Source: Clostridiales bacterium
GTDB taxonomy: Bacteria; Bacillota; Clostridia; Oscillospirales; Oscillospiraceae
Length of the DNA stretch: 11,672 bases
Reading direction: 5' to 3'
Assembly: GCA_004555655.1 (NCBI GenBank)
Contig: SFHJ01000050.1
Coordinates: 1-11,672 of the forward strand
The position numbers were made by a program, and so were the translations under genes. Under the pieces are notes generated by a model. The model saw only the letters and a list, made by a program, of their open reading frames with translations. It searched no databases and was not told the DNA's origin. This document shows positions 1 through 7,335 of the stretch, one piece after another. Position 1 is the first letter of the stretch. Each line of letters opens with the position of its first letter.

Positions 1-30
1 ATTGAAGAAACAGAGAAAAGACAAATAGCA

Positions 31-72
31 AAAAAGGTCTTGCCGACTGGTGAAAGTCAGCAAGACCTTTTT
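31..72. terminator. Strong bidirectional rho-independent terminator
   Basis: A perfect 13-bp inverted repeat pairs 31-43 with 60-72. A short GAC/GTC extension across one mismatch closes the stem on an 8-base loop. The outer arms are A5/T5, so both strands end in a U-tract after a GC-containing stem; on the minus strand the run is six T. It lies about 150 bases past the guaA stop and would end the leftward purine transcript. It would also stop any rightward transcript entering from outside the window. If the sequence between it and guaA belongs to an integrated element, the terminator may belong to that element. Confidence 0.82.
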
Positions 73-223
73 CTTAGGATATGGAGGATTTACCCGCAAG
101 CCACCCGCTATACGGGAGTGAACAAAGTAAATCCGGTTTTGGTATCTGCTATCAATTTGCTATCAAATGCCCCGTTTACGCTTTAAGACTCCAGTGTTTT
201 CAAGGCTTTGCGGGTTTTGTCAG
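73..223. other. Gene-free sequence next to the guaA 3' end, possible integration-site arm
   Basis: No convincing gene is present; the only open frame has no recognisable protein features. The stretch is visibly richer in A+T than guaA. It contains two perfect 9-bp direct repeats, TGCTATCAA, at 147-155 and 158-166, spaced 11 bp apart (one helical turn). It also holds an 8-bp inverted repeat, GGATTTAC/GTAAATCC (86-93 and 127-134), enclosing a small CCCG/CGGG hairpin (104-116). Phased direct repeats beside guaA are what arm-type sites of a tyrosine integrase would look like, but no integrase lies inside the window. The assignment is inference. Confidence 0.35.
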
Positions 224-1759
224 TTATTCCCATTCAATGGTCGCGGGGGGTTTACTTGTGATATCGTAAACAATTCGATTGATACCGCGGACCTCATTGA
301 CGATGCGGGTGGAGACGCGGTCCAAAAGCTCGTAGGGAATCCGGGCCCAATCAGCAGTCATAAAGTCGCTGGTGGTGACGCCGCGCAGTGCGAGCGTATA
401 ATCATATGTCCGGCCGTCGCCCATGACACCGACCGAGCGCATATTGGTCAGCACCGCGAAATACTGGTTCATGCTGCGATCGAAGCCGGCCTTTGCCACC
501 TCGTCGCGGAAAATGAAATCCGCCTCGCGCAGAATGTCCAGCTTGTCCTTTGTGATCTCGCCGATGACGCGGATGGCAAGACCGGGGCCGGGGAAGGGCT
601 GGCGCATGACCAGATACTCGGCAAGACCCAGTTCGCGGCCGAGCTGACGCACTTCGTCTTTAAACAGCATCCGCAGCGGCTCGATGATCTCGCGGAAATC
701 GACATAGTCAGGCAGGCCGCCCACGTTGTGGTGGCTCTTGATGACGGCGGAATTGCCGAGGCCCGACTCGATGACGTCGGGATAGATGGTGCCCTGCACA
801 AGGTAGTCCACCTTGCCGATCTTCCTGGCCTCGGCCTCAAAGACGCGGATGAACTCCTCGCCGATGATCTTGCGTTTGCGCTCAGGGTCGCTGACGCCGG
901 CGAGTTTGGAGAGGAACTGCACCTCGGCGTTCACGCGGACAAAATGAATGTCCCACTTCGAGAATGCGGCCTCGACCTCGTCACCCTCGTCCTTGCGCAT
1001 GAGGCCGTGGTCGACAAAGACGCACGTGAGCTGGCTGCCGATGGCCTCGGCCATGAGCGCGGCGGCCACGGAGGAGTCGACGCCGCCGGAGAGCGCCAGA
1101 AGCGCCCGGCCGGAGCCAACCTTTTCCCGGATAGCGGCAATGGCGCTGGCGCGGTAGTCGCGCATCGTCCAGTCGCCCGCAGCGCCGCAGACGTCAAACA
1201 GGAACTTCCGCAGCATCTGCGCGCCGTATTCGGTGTGCATGACCTCTGGGTGGAACTGCACGCCGTAGAGTCTCTGCGCGCGGTCGGCCATGGCGGCGGT
1301 GGGACAGACGCCGGTCGTCGCGGTGACGGTGAAGCCGGCCGGCACGGCGGAGATATAGTCGCCGTGGCTCATCCACGTGACGCTCGTTTCTGGAAGGCCG
1401 GAGAAGAGCGTGTCGGAGGTATCAAAATGTGTGAGAGTTTTGCCGTATTCACGGGCGGTTGCCTCCGTCGCAGCCGAGACCGTGCCGCCCAGCGTATAGG
1501 CCATCAGCTGGCAGCCATAGCAGATGCCGAGGATGGGAAGGCCCATGCGGAAAATCGCGGGGTCGATATGCGGCGACGTCTCTTCATAGACGCTCTGCGG
1601 GCCGCCGGAGAAGACCACACCGATGGGGTCAAATGCGCGGATCTCGTCGGGCGTGATGGTATAGGGCTTGACTTCACAGTAGATATTGCACTCACGGATG
1701 CGGCGGGCAATGAGCTGGCTGTACTGCGCGCCAAAATCCAGAACGAGGACTTTCTGCAT
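224..1759 (-). CDS. guaA: GMP synthase (glutamine-hydrolysing)
   Basis: Cytoplasmic enzyme of guanine nucleotide synthesis: XMP + ATP + glutamine gives GMP. About 511 residues, the normal length. The N-terminal class I amidotransferase domain has the nucleophile Cys80 in ICYGCQ and the His170/Glu172 pair in FHPEV. The ATP pyrophosphatase domain follows, with the P-loop LSGGVDSS at about 223-230, and the C-terminal dimerisation domain ends in KPPATIEWE. I chose the ATG at 1759 because the GGGAGG site (1767-1772) is 7 nt from it. The ATG at 1765 would add two residues but sits only about 1 nt from that site, although it would make an ATGA overlap with the xpt stop. The gene is the last of the hpt-xpt-guaA run, directly after xpt, whose product supplies XMP. 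The 3' end (ATTGAATGGGAATAA on the coding strand) is a known integration target. Confidence 0.97.
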   Translation of the reverse strand: MQKVLVLDFGAQYSQLIARRIRECNIYCEVKPYTITPDEIRAFDPIGVVFSGGPQSVYEETSPHIDPAIFRMGLPILGICYGCQLMAYTLGGTVSAATEATAREYGKTLTHFDTSDTLFSGLPETSVTWMSHGDYISAVPAGFTVTATTGVCPTAAMADRAQRLYGVQFHPEVMHTEYGAQMLRKFLFDVCGAAGDWTMRDYRASAIAAIREKVGSGRALLALSGGVDSSVAAALMAEAIGSQLTCVFVDHGLMRKDEGDEVEAAFSKWDIHFVRVNAEVQFLSKLAGVSDPERKRKIIGEEFIRVFEAEARKIGKVDYLVQGTIYPDVIESGLGNSAVIKSHHNVGGLPDYVDFREIIEPLRMLFKDEVRQLGRELGLAEYLVMRQPFPGPGLAIRVIGEITKDKLDILREADFIFRDEVAKAGFDRSMNQYFAVLTNMRSVGVMGDGRTYDYTLALRGVTTSDFMTADWARIPYELLDRVSTRIVNEVRGINRIVYDITSKPPATIEWE

Positions 1760-1761
1760 GC

Positions 1762-2337
1762 TCATTCCTCCCGGAAGGCGATGCCGTATTCATCGGCACG
1801 TTCGATGACGGCCAGCGCATGGTAGTTGTAGCCCATGTTGCGCAGACGGTCGCCGCCGCCCTGGAAGCCCTTTTCAATGGCGATGCCGATGCCGGCGACA
1901 GTGGCACCCGCCTGCCGGACGATATCACACAGGCCGCGCACAGCTTCACCGTTGGCCATAAAGTCGTCGAGGATCAGCACGCGGGAACCTGCCGGGAGCC
2001 ACTCCTTGGCCAGAATCTGCGTGACCTTTTTCTTATAAGTATACGAATAGATCTCGCTCTGATACAGACCGCCTTCGATGTTATCGCTCTTGGCTTTTTT
2101 TGCGTAGATCATGGGAAGACCGAACTTGTAGGCGCACACGGCGGACATGGCGATGCCGCTGGCCTCGGCGGTGAGAACGATGTCGACCTGTGACAGATCG
2201 AAGATCCGGGCAAACTCGTCGGCGATGTGGGCCATGAGCTGGCAGTCGATGCGGTGGTTGAGGAAGCCGTCGACCTTTACGATGTTACCGGGCAGCACCT
2301 TGCCCTCGCGCTGAATCCGTTCTTTGAGTTCCTGCAT
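1762..2337 (-). CDS. xpt: Xanthine phosphoribosyltransferase
   Basis: Salvages xanthine with PRPP to form XMP, the substrate of the next gene product, GuaA. At 191 residues it matches the usual Xpt length. The type I phosphoribosyltransferase PRPP-binding motif VLILDDFMANGEA lies at 120-132. The substrate-side signatures VDGFLNHRID (about 22-31) and TAEASGIAMS (about 56-65) are also typical of this family rather than of Hpt or Apt. AAGGAGG at 2343-2349 sits 5 nt before the ATG. The stop codon lies at the guaA start, so translational coupling is likely. A promoter is visible just upstream (2386-2414). The leader is too short for the guanine riboswitch that often precedes xpt in Firmicutes. Confidence 0.95.
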   Translation of the reverse strand: MQELKERIQREGKVLPGNIVKVDGFLNHRIDCQLMAHIADEFARIFDLSQVDIVLTAEASGIAMSAVCAYKFGLPMIYAKKAKSDNIEGGLYQSEIYSYTYKKKVTQILAKEWLPAGSRVLILDDFMANGEAVRGLCDIVRQAGATVAGIGIAIEKGFQGGGDRLRNMGYNYHALAVIERADEYGIAFREE

Positions 2338-2385
2338 AGTATCCTCCTTATGATAGAAAAAGACGGCAGTTGGCCTTCTGCGGTT

Positions 2386-2414
2386 ACTTTACAACAGGCG
2401 CGGACTTTCGTCAA
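2386..2414 (-). promoter_or_regulatory. Predicted sigma-A promoter for xpt-guaA
   Basis: Read on the minus strand: -35 TTGACG (2409-2414), a 17-bp spacer and -10 TAAAGT (2386-2391). Transcription would start near 2379, giving a leader of about 42 nt before the xpt ATG. xpt-guaA could therefore be expressed apart from hpt, although read-through from hpt is also possible because no clear terminator separates them. Confidence 0.6.
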
Positions 2415-2435
2415 TAGCCGCGCGGAAAAGTTTTT

Positions 2436-2987
2436 TTATTCGTAGCATTCCGGCTTCAAAATGCCGATATAGGGCAGATTCCGGTAGTAATTCGCATAAT
2501 CCAGACCGTAGCCGACGACGAACTCATCGGGAATGGCAAAGCCGCAATAGTCGGTTTTCAGACTCGGATCGTGGCGGTCGCATTTGTCAAGAAAGCTTAT
2601 GGTTGTGACGCTGGCCGGGTTTCTGGCCGAAAACAGCTGCTTGAGATATTGCATGGTAAGGCCGGAGTCGATGATATCCTCGACGATGACGACGTGGCGG
2701 CCGGTGATGTTGTTGTCAAGATCCTTGATGAGCCGCACCACGCCCGTGGACTTCGCGCCTGCGCCATAGCTGGAGACGGCGATGAAATCCATGTCGATGT
2801 TGCAGTTCATCGACCGGCAGAGGTCGATATAGAAAAACGACGCGCCCTTGAGCACGCACACAAGCACGGGGCGCTTATCGCCGAGCTTCTCGGTCAGCTC
2901 TGCGCCGAGCTGCTCGACACGCGCGGCGATGGTCTTTTCGGTAAACAGTACGCGGGAGATATCCTGTTCGGGGCTTCTGATGAGCAT
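2436..2987 (-). CDS. hpt: Hypoxanthine (guanine) phosphoribosyltransferase
   Basis: Converts hypoxanthine (and usually guanine) plus PRPP to IMP or GMP in the cytoplasm. 183 residues. The PRPP loop VVIVEDIIDSGLT is at 99-111 with the acidic pair Glu103/Asp104. The LKGA loop is at 47-50, the flexible-loop SSYG at 72-75, and the purine-binding segment DEFVVGYGLDYANYYRNLPY at about 154-173. I chose the ATG at 2987 because AAGGAGG (2994-3000) precedes it by 6 nt. The longer in-frame start at 3029 falls at or upstream of the predicted transcription start. First gene of the minus-strand purine salvage run and divergent from the LysR gene. The symbol follows family usage. Confidence 0.95.
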   Translation of the reverse strand: MLIRSPEQDISRVLFTEKTIAARVEQLGAELTEKLGDKRPVLVCVLKGASFFYIDLCRSMNCNIDMDFIAVSSYGAGAKSTGVVRLIKDLDNNITGRHVVIVEDIIDSGLTMQYLKQLFSARNPASVTTISFLDKCDRHDPSLKTDYCGFAIPDEFVVGYGLDYANYYRNLPYIGILKPECYE

Positions 2988-3012
2988 AGCGGGCCTCCTT
3001 AAAAAATAGCGC

Positions 3013-3041
3013 TGGACTTTTCGCAGCATTCCTATTATAAT
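3013..3041 (+). promoter_or_regulatory. Predicted sigma-A promoter for the LysR-type gene
   Basis: Plus-strand reading: -35 TGGACT (3013-3018), a 17-bp spacer and a consensus -10 TATAAT (3036-3041). The start would be near 3048, giving a leader of about 65 nt. It shares the palindromic core ATTATAAT (3034-3041) with the hpt promoter, so the two cannot both be occupied by polymerase at once. Confidence 0.5.
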
Positions 3042-3062
3042 CGGAGTGCAGCAATAAGTAAA
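3034..3062 (-). promoter_or_regulatory. Predicted sigma-A promoter for hpt
   Basis: Minus-strand reading: -35 TTTACT (3057-3062), a 17-bp spacer and a consensus -10 TATAAT (3034-3039). The start point would be near 3027, about 40 nt before the hpt ATG. The -10 overlaps the -10 of the oppositely directed lysR promoter. Confidence 0.65.
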
Positions 3063-3073
3063 ATAGATAAAAA

Positions 3074-3088
3074 TAATTATGATAATTA
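3074..3088. promoter_or_regulatory. 15-bp perfect dyad, candidate operator of the LysR-type regulator
   Basis: TAATTATGATAATTA is a perfect inverted repeat around one central G. It lies between the predicted lysR transcription start and the lysR ATG. LysR-type proteins bind AT-rich interrupted dyads (T-N11-A consensus) near their own promoters; this one has T-N13-A spacing, so the match is imperfect. Autorepression is inference. Confidence 0.3.
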
Positions 3089-3113
3089 GTGCGTCTTATG
3101 CCGGGAGGCTGTT

Positions 3114-4046
3114 ATGGCAGTCAAATTGGAGTTATACCGCGTTTTTCAGGAGGTCGCGCGCTGGGGAAATATCTCCGCTGCGGCGCAGCACCTGTTTATC
3201 TCGCAGTCGGCCGTGAGCCAGTCGATCAAGCAGCTGGAAGAGCAGCTGCAGGTTCGCCTGTTTTCCAGAAGCACCAAGGGCGTACATTTGACGAGTGAGG
3301 GCAAGATCCTGCTGGAATATGTGACGCACGCGCTGGGCCTGATCCAGAGCGGTGAGGAAAAGCTGGCGCAGTCGCGGCAGCTGCTGACGGGCGAGCTCAT
3401 CATCGGCGCGAGCGACACGGTGACGAAGACCTATCTTCTGTCGCGGCTCGAGGCGTTCCACCGCGACTATCCCGATATCCGCATCCGTATTTTAAACGGA
3501 ACCAGCCAGATGGTACTGGAATACCTGCACGGCGGACAGGTGGACATTGCCTTTGCCACGGGGCCGCAGGACCCGCAGGCGTATGTGATGCGCCACTGCG
3601 TCGACACACACACCATCTTCGTGGCCGCGCCGGACTATCCGTGTGACTTTGACCACGCGTATACGATGGAGGAGGTGGCTGCGCTGCCGCTGATTCTGCT
3701 TGAACGCAAGGCCAGCTCGCGCGTGTATCTGGAGCAGGTGTTCCAGCAGAACGGCCTTACGATTCACCCCGAGATCGAGCTGGGCTCGCACAACCTGCTC
3801 ATTTCGCTCGCGCGCATCGGCCTCGGTGTGGCGTGCGTAACGGAGGAATTCTCCCAGTCGGGCCTTGGCCGCGGCGTCATACGGCCGCTCAGGACCGCGT
3901 TCACCATCCCGCCGCGCGCGGTGACGATGTGCACGCTGCAGGGCGTGACGCCTACCTCAGCGGCCAAGCGGTTTATGGACTTCATCTCTGAGAGCAACAA
4001 GATGGCCTACGACCTCGGCCATTCGTACCACTTCACGGACGGCTGA
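3114..4046 (+). CDS. LysR-family transcriptional regulator
   Basis: 310 residues, the standard LysR length. The N-terminal winged helix-turn-helix spans about residues 3-62, with the recognisable core ISAAAQHLFISQSAVSQSIK (19-38) and QLEEQLQVRLFSR. A linker helix follows, then a two-lobed periplasmic-binding-like effector domain (about 90-295) that should bind a small-molecule coinducer. I cannot name the ligand or regulon. GGGAGG (3103-3108) is 5 nt before the ATG. The gene is divergent from hpt across a compact promoter region, and a small membrane protein and an S51 peptidase follow on the same strand. Either side could be its target. Family assignment is certain and the specific role unknown. 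Confidence 0.93.
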   Translation: MAVKLELYRVFQEVARWGNISAAAQHLFISQSAVSQSIKQLEEQLQVRLFSRSTKGVHLTSEGKILLEYVTHALGLIQSGEEKLAQSRQLLTGELIIGASDTVTKTYLLSRLEAFHRDYPDIRIRILNGTSQMVLEYLHGGQVDIAFATGPQDPQAYVMRHCVDTHTIFVAAPDYPCDFDHAYTMEEVAALPLILLERKASSRVYLEQVFQQNGLTIHPEIELGSHNLLISLARIGLGVACVTEEFSQSGLGRGVIRPLRTAFTIPPRAVTMCTLQGVTPTSAAKRFMDFISESNKMAYDLGHSYHFTDG

Positions 4047-4143
4047 CCTGCCGCGCCGGAAAATTCTGCAGGAAAAATCTGCAACCAAATGCCTCATTTT
4101 TCGTCTATTCTGAGAGAAGATACTTTTCTGGAGGGATGGGGAA

Positions 4144-4365
4144 ATGGTGCAAAAAAGCAGTTGGATTGCGCTTGTCTGTGTGCTGCTGCTCGTGTGCATG
4201 GCGCTGACGGCGGCGCTGCTTCTGCGCGGGTTCAGGCCTGCGGGCGGACGGCGGATCATGACGGCTGGCGGAACGTATTTTCTCACACCGGGCGAAGCGC
4301 CCCTGACACTGACGAACCTGACGGATGACAAGCGTCTTTTTTCCGGGCTGCGCACAGGTGAATAA
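4144..4365 (+). CDS. Small single-pass membrane protein, function unknown
   Basis: 73 residues that I do not recognise as a named family. Residues about 8-27 form one strongly hydrophobic helix (rich in Leu, Val and Ala) after a short polar start with Lys4. The rest (about 28-73) is polar and ends in SGLRTGE. No lipobox precedes Cys18 (the residue before it is Val) and there is no clear signal peptidase site, so a membrane-anchored protein with a 45-residue tail is likely. GGAGGG (4130-4135) is 8 nt before the ATG, supporting real translation. It ends 21 bases before the S51 peptidase gene, so the two are probably co-transcribed. I saw no strong promoter in the 97-base gap after the LysR gene. 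Confidence 0.6.
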   Translation: MVQKSSWIALVCVLLLVCMALTAALLLRGFRPAGGRRIMTAGGTYFLTPGEAPLTLTNLTDDKRLFSGLRTGE

Positions 4366-4386
4366 CATTTTGTTGGAGGCGTTTTC

Positions 4387-5103
4387 ATGACCTGTTTTCT
4401 GACCAGCAGCCCCTGTGTTGCAGGGGAGGCGAAACTCAACCCGGCAAACGGCTTTGTGGACCGGCTGCGTGACGCGCTGCCGCGCGTGTGTTCGGCCCTG
4501 TTTGTCTGCTCTGACCCCGACGGTGCCGAGTGGACCGACCGCTTTGCAGGCGATATGTACGACGCGTTTGCGGACGCCGGCTTTACCTTCTCATCCTACG
4601 AGGTGCTTGACCGCAGAACGCAGGACAGCGCGGCGGAGCTGATCGCCGGTGCGGAGCTCATCATCCTCGCGGGCGGACATGTACCCACGCAGAACCGGTT
4701 TTTTCAGCAGATCGGCCTGCGCGGGCTGCTCGCGGATTTTCCCGGCGTGATCGTCGGCATCAGCGCCGGTACGATGAACAGCGCCGACACGGTCTACGCC
4801 CATCCCGAGCTCAGCGGCGAAGCCGTTGACCCGGACTATGAGCGCTACCTGCCGGGGCTGGGATTGACACAGCGCATGGTGCTGCCGCATTATCAGGAGG
4901 TCTGTGACAGCGAGCTCGACGGCCTGCGGCTGTTTGAGGATATCGCGTATCCCGACAGCATGGGAAACGAGTTTTTTGCGCTTGTCGACGGCAGCTATCT
5001 CTACAGTGAAAGCGGCGAAGAGCTTCTGTTCGGCGAGGCATATCTGATCAAGGACGGCGAGATGGAGCAGATCAGCGCTGAAGGCGATTGTATTGAGCTG
5101 TAA
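4387..5103 (+). CDS. S51-family serine peptidase (dipeptidase E / cyanophycinase type)
   Basis: 238 residues, the normal length for peptidase family S51, whose members are cytoplasmic serine hydrolases of class I amidotransferase-like fold. The nucleophile elbow GISAGTMNSAD holds Ser126, preceded by the glycine strand ILAGGHVPTQNRFF (93-106). The candidate catalytic His168 is in LPHYQ. Known members cut Asp-X dipeptides (PepE) or cyanophycin. The HVPTQN loop resembles uncharacterised Listeria-type relatives as much as PepE, so the substrate is open. GGAGG (4375-4379) lies 7 nt before the ATG. The gene follows the small membrane protein, probably in one transcript, and converges on pyrG across the hairpin-rich region. 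Confidence 0.88.
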   Translation: MTCFLTSSPCVAGEAKLNPANGFVDRLRDALPRVCSALFVCSDPDGAEWTDRFAGDMYDAFADAGFTFSSYEVLDRRTQDSAAELIAGAELIILAGGHVPTQNRFFQQIGLRGLLADFPGVIVGISAGTMNSADTVYAHPELSGEAVDPDYERYLPGLGLTQRMVLPHYQEVCDSELDGLRLFEDIAYPDSMGNEFFALVDGSYLYSESGEELLFGEAYLIKDGEMEQISAEGDCIEL

Positions 5104-5108
5104 TTGAA

Positions 5109-5141
5109 AACCGGCCATGACAATTCTGTCATGGCCGGTAC
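5109..5141. repeat. 33-bp hairpin repeat, copy 1 (3' of the S51 gene)
   Basis: A 13-bp perfect stem pairs ACCGGCCATGACA (5110-5122) with 5127-5139 across the loop ATTC. It starts 6 bases after the peptidase stop codon. No U-tract follows, so it is more a 3'-end-protecting or pausing hairpin than a classical terminator. It differs from copy 2 at 5311-5343 by one loop base. Confidence 0.75.
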
Positions 5142-5145
5142 AGCG

Positions 5146-5305
5146 TGTCGAAAAAGCCTCGCAGAGTTTCGCGCCCGCAGGCGCGAAATAATGTAAACCA
5201 AATCACGACTGTGCTCAGTCGTGATTTGGAGAGGAGAAGCGGACAGCTTGTGCGCGCAGCAGGCCGCGGCCTGTTGTCGAAAAACTCCAAAGGAGTTTTT
5301 CGACA
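5146..5305. mobile_element. MITE-like non-coding unit made of hairpins
   Basis: A 160-bp unit begins with TGTCGAAAAA (5146-5155) and ends with its exact inverse TTTTTCGACA (5296-5305). Inside are four successive palindromes: stem 5167-5175/5180-5188 (TTTCGCGCC), stem 5198-5211/5216-5229 (14 bp, CCAAATCACGACTG), the 14-bp palindrome CAGGCCGCGGCCTG (5260-5273), and stem 5275-5288/5292-5305 (14 bp, loop AAA). No open frame of credible length is present. The left part recurs at 11568-11626, so it is an interspersed family. Terminal inverted repeats, small size, no coding and a hairpin on each flank suggest a MITE or REP-type element. The mobilising enzyme is not in the window. Confidence 0.55.
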
Positions 5306-5310
5306 GCCTC

Positions 5311-5343
5311 AACCGGCCATGACAATTTTGTCATGGCCGGTAC
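5311..5343. repeat. 33-bp hairpin repeat, copy 2 (3' of pyrG)
   Basis: Near-identical to copy 1: the stem pairs 5312-5324 with 5329-5341 and the loop is ATTT instead of ATTC. It begins just past the pyrG stop codon on the minus strand and lacks a following U-tract. Together the copies bracket the TGTCGAAAAA unit, leaving each of the two convergent genes with its own copy of the same hairpin. Confidence 0.75.
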
Positions 5344-5347
5344 TGTT

Positions 5348-6940
<1,593 letters not shown>

Positions 6941-7083
6941 AAAACCCTCCATAAATACAAAAAAGCGACCGAATGCAGACACAATGGGTGAAAGGGGAGA
7001 CAAGCCCCCGGCAAAAGAGCACTGCTCTTCTGCAGAATTATCACGCGTATGTGCTGTCCGATCGCAACAGCTATCAAAAATAC
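6941..7083 (-). promoter_or_regulatory. Long structured 5' leader of pyrG, possible attenuator
   Basis: About 143 nt separate the predicted start point from the pyrG ATG. In the transcript there is a 10-bp hairpin (7024-7033 with 7011-7020, loop AGU, one G-U pair). A G-rich/C-rich pair follows (7005-7009 against 6994-6997) that ends in the pyrimidine tract UCUCCCCUUUC (6990-7000). A run of six U (6959-6964) preceded by GGUCGC comes just before the ribosome binding site. pyrG in Bacillus and Lactococcus is controlled by CTP-sensitive attenuation involving G-addition and a pyrimidine tract. The predicted start here is not the GGGC those systems use, so the parallel is only suggestive. Confidence 0.35.
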
Positions 7084-7089
7084 CTATTC

Positions 7090-7118
7090 ATTTTACAGTA
7101 GGCTCGTTTTGTTGTCAA
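7090..7118 (-). promoter_or_regulatory. Strong predicted sigma-A promoter for pyrG
   Basis: Minus strand: consensus -35 TTGACA (7113-7118), a 17-bp spacer and -10 TAAAAT (7090-7095, five of six matches). This is the best promoter match in the window. The start is predicted near 7083. Confidence 0.75.
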
Positions 7119-7192
7119 ATTGGAATGTTTCACAAGATATCATGCCGTATTTTTTGCGTTTTGTCGGGATTTTATGAATCGTCAGAAAATGG

Positions 7193-7224
7193 AAAACAGC
7201 GCTTGCATTTGCGCCGGCGCTGCT
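7193..7224 (-). terminator. Possible terminator of the nucleoside hydrolase gene
   Basis: Read on the minus strand, CAGCGC (7217-7222) pairs with GCGCTG (7197-7202), extendable by two weaker pairs, and is followed by TTTTCC and further T-rich sequence. The inner part, GCGCCGGCGC (7211-7220), is a competing palindrome. It lies between the nucleoside hydrolase stop and the pyrG promoter, where a terminator is expected. Confidence 0.4.
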
Positions 7225-7251
7225 GTAAAATAACGCTGTATCACCCCATCA

Positions 7252-7288
7252 AATGGCTGCACCGCACAATCTGCGCGGTGCAGCCATT
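7252..7288. terminator. 14-bp hairpin 3' of the nucleoside hydrolase gene
   Basis: AATGGCTGCACCGC (7252-7265) pairs perfectly with 7275-7288 around a 9-base loop, 47 bases past the stop codon. The minus-strand 3' side continues TTTGATGG, a weak T-run, so it may act as a pause or mRNA-end hairpin. The remainder of the 7084-7335 gap holds the pyrG promoter, the hairpin at 7193-7224 and no gene that I can see. Confidence 0.45.
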
Positions 7289-7335
7289 GTATCTTATGAA
7301 AGCTGCGCAGCAGGCGGTAGCCCGCCCGCAAACTG

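Noticed and set aside
167..1825. 552-codon open frame on the plus strand
   Set aside because: It lies wholly opposite guaA and the xpt end. The translation has no domain signature and reads as an antisense shadow of GC-rich coding sequence.
2988..3029. Longer hpt start
   Set aside because: It falls at or upstream of the predicted transcription start, and AAGGAGG points to the ATG at 2987.
4060..4087. Two TCTGCA-containing stretches after the LysR gene as an operator or promoter
   Set aside because: Short and irregular, with no acceptable -35/-10 pair around them.
3957..4439. 160-codon minus-strand frame over the LysR end and the small membrane protein
   Set aside because: The plus-strand small gene has a clear ribosome site and membrane helix. 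The minus frame spans unrelated gene ends and lacks a start signal.
5146..5305. CRISPR or tandem-repeat array in the hairpin region
   Set aside because: The palindromes have different sequences and no regular repeat-spacer alternation.
6941..7003. Longer pyrG starts
   Set aside because: The added residues are not part of the conserved PyrG N-terminus, and the ribosome binding site lies inside the extension.
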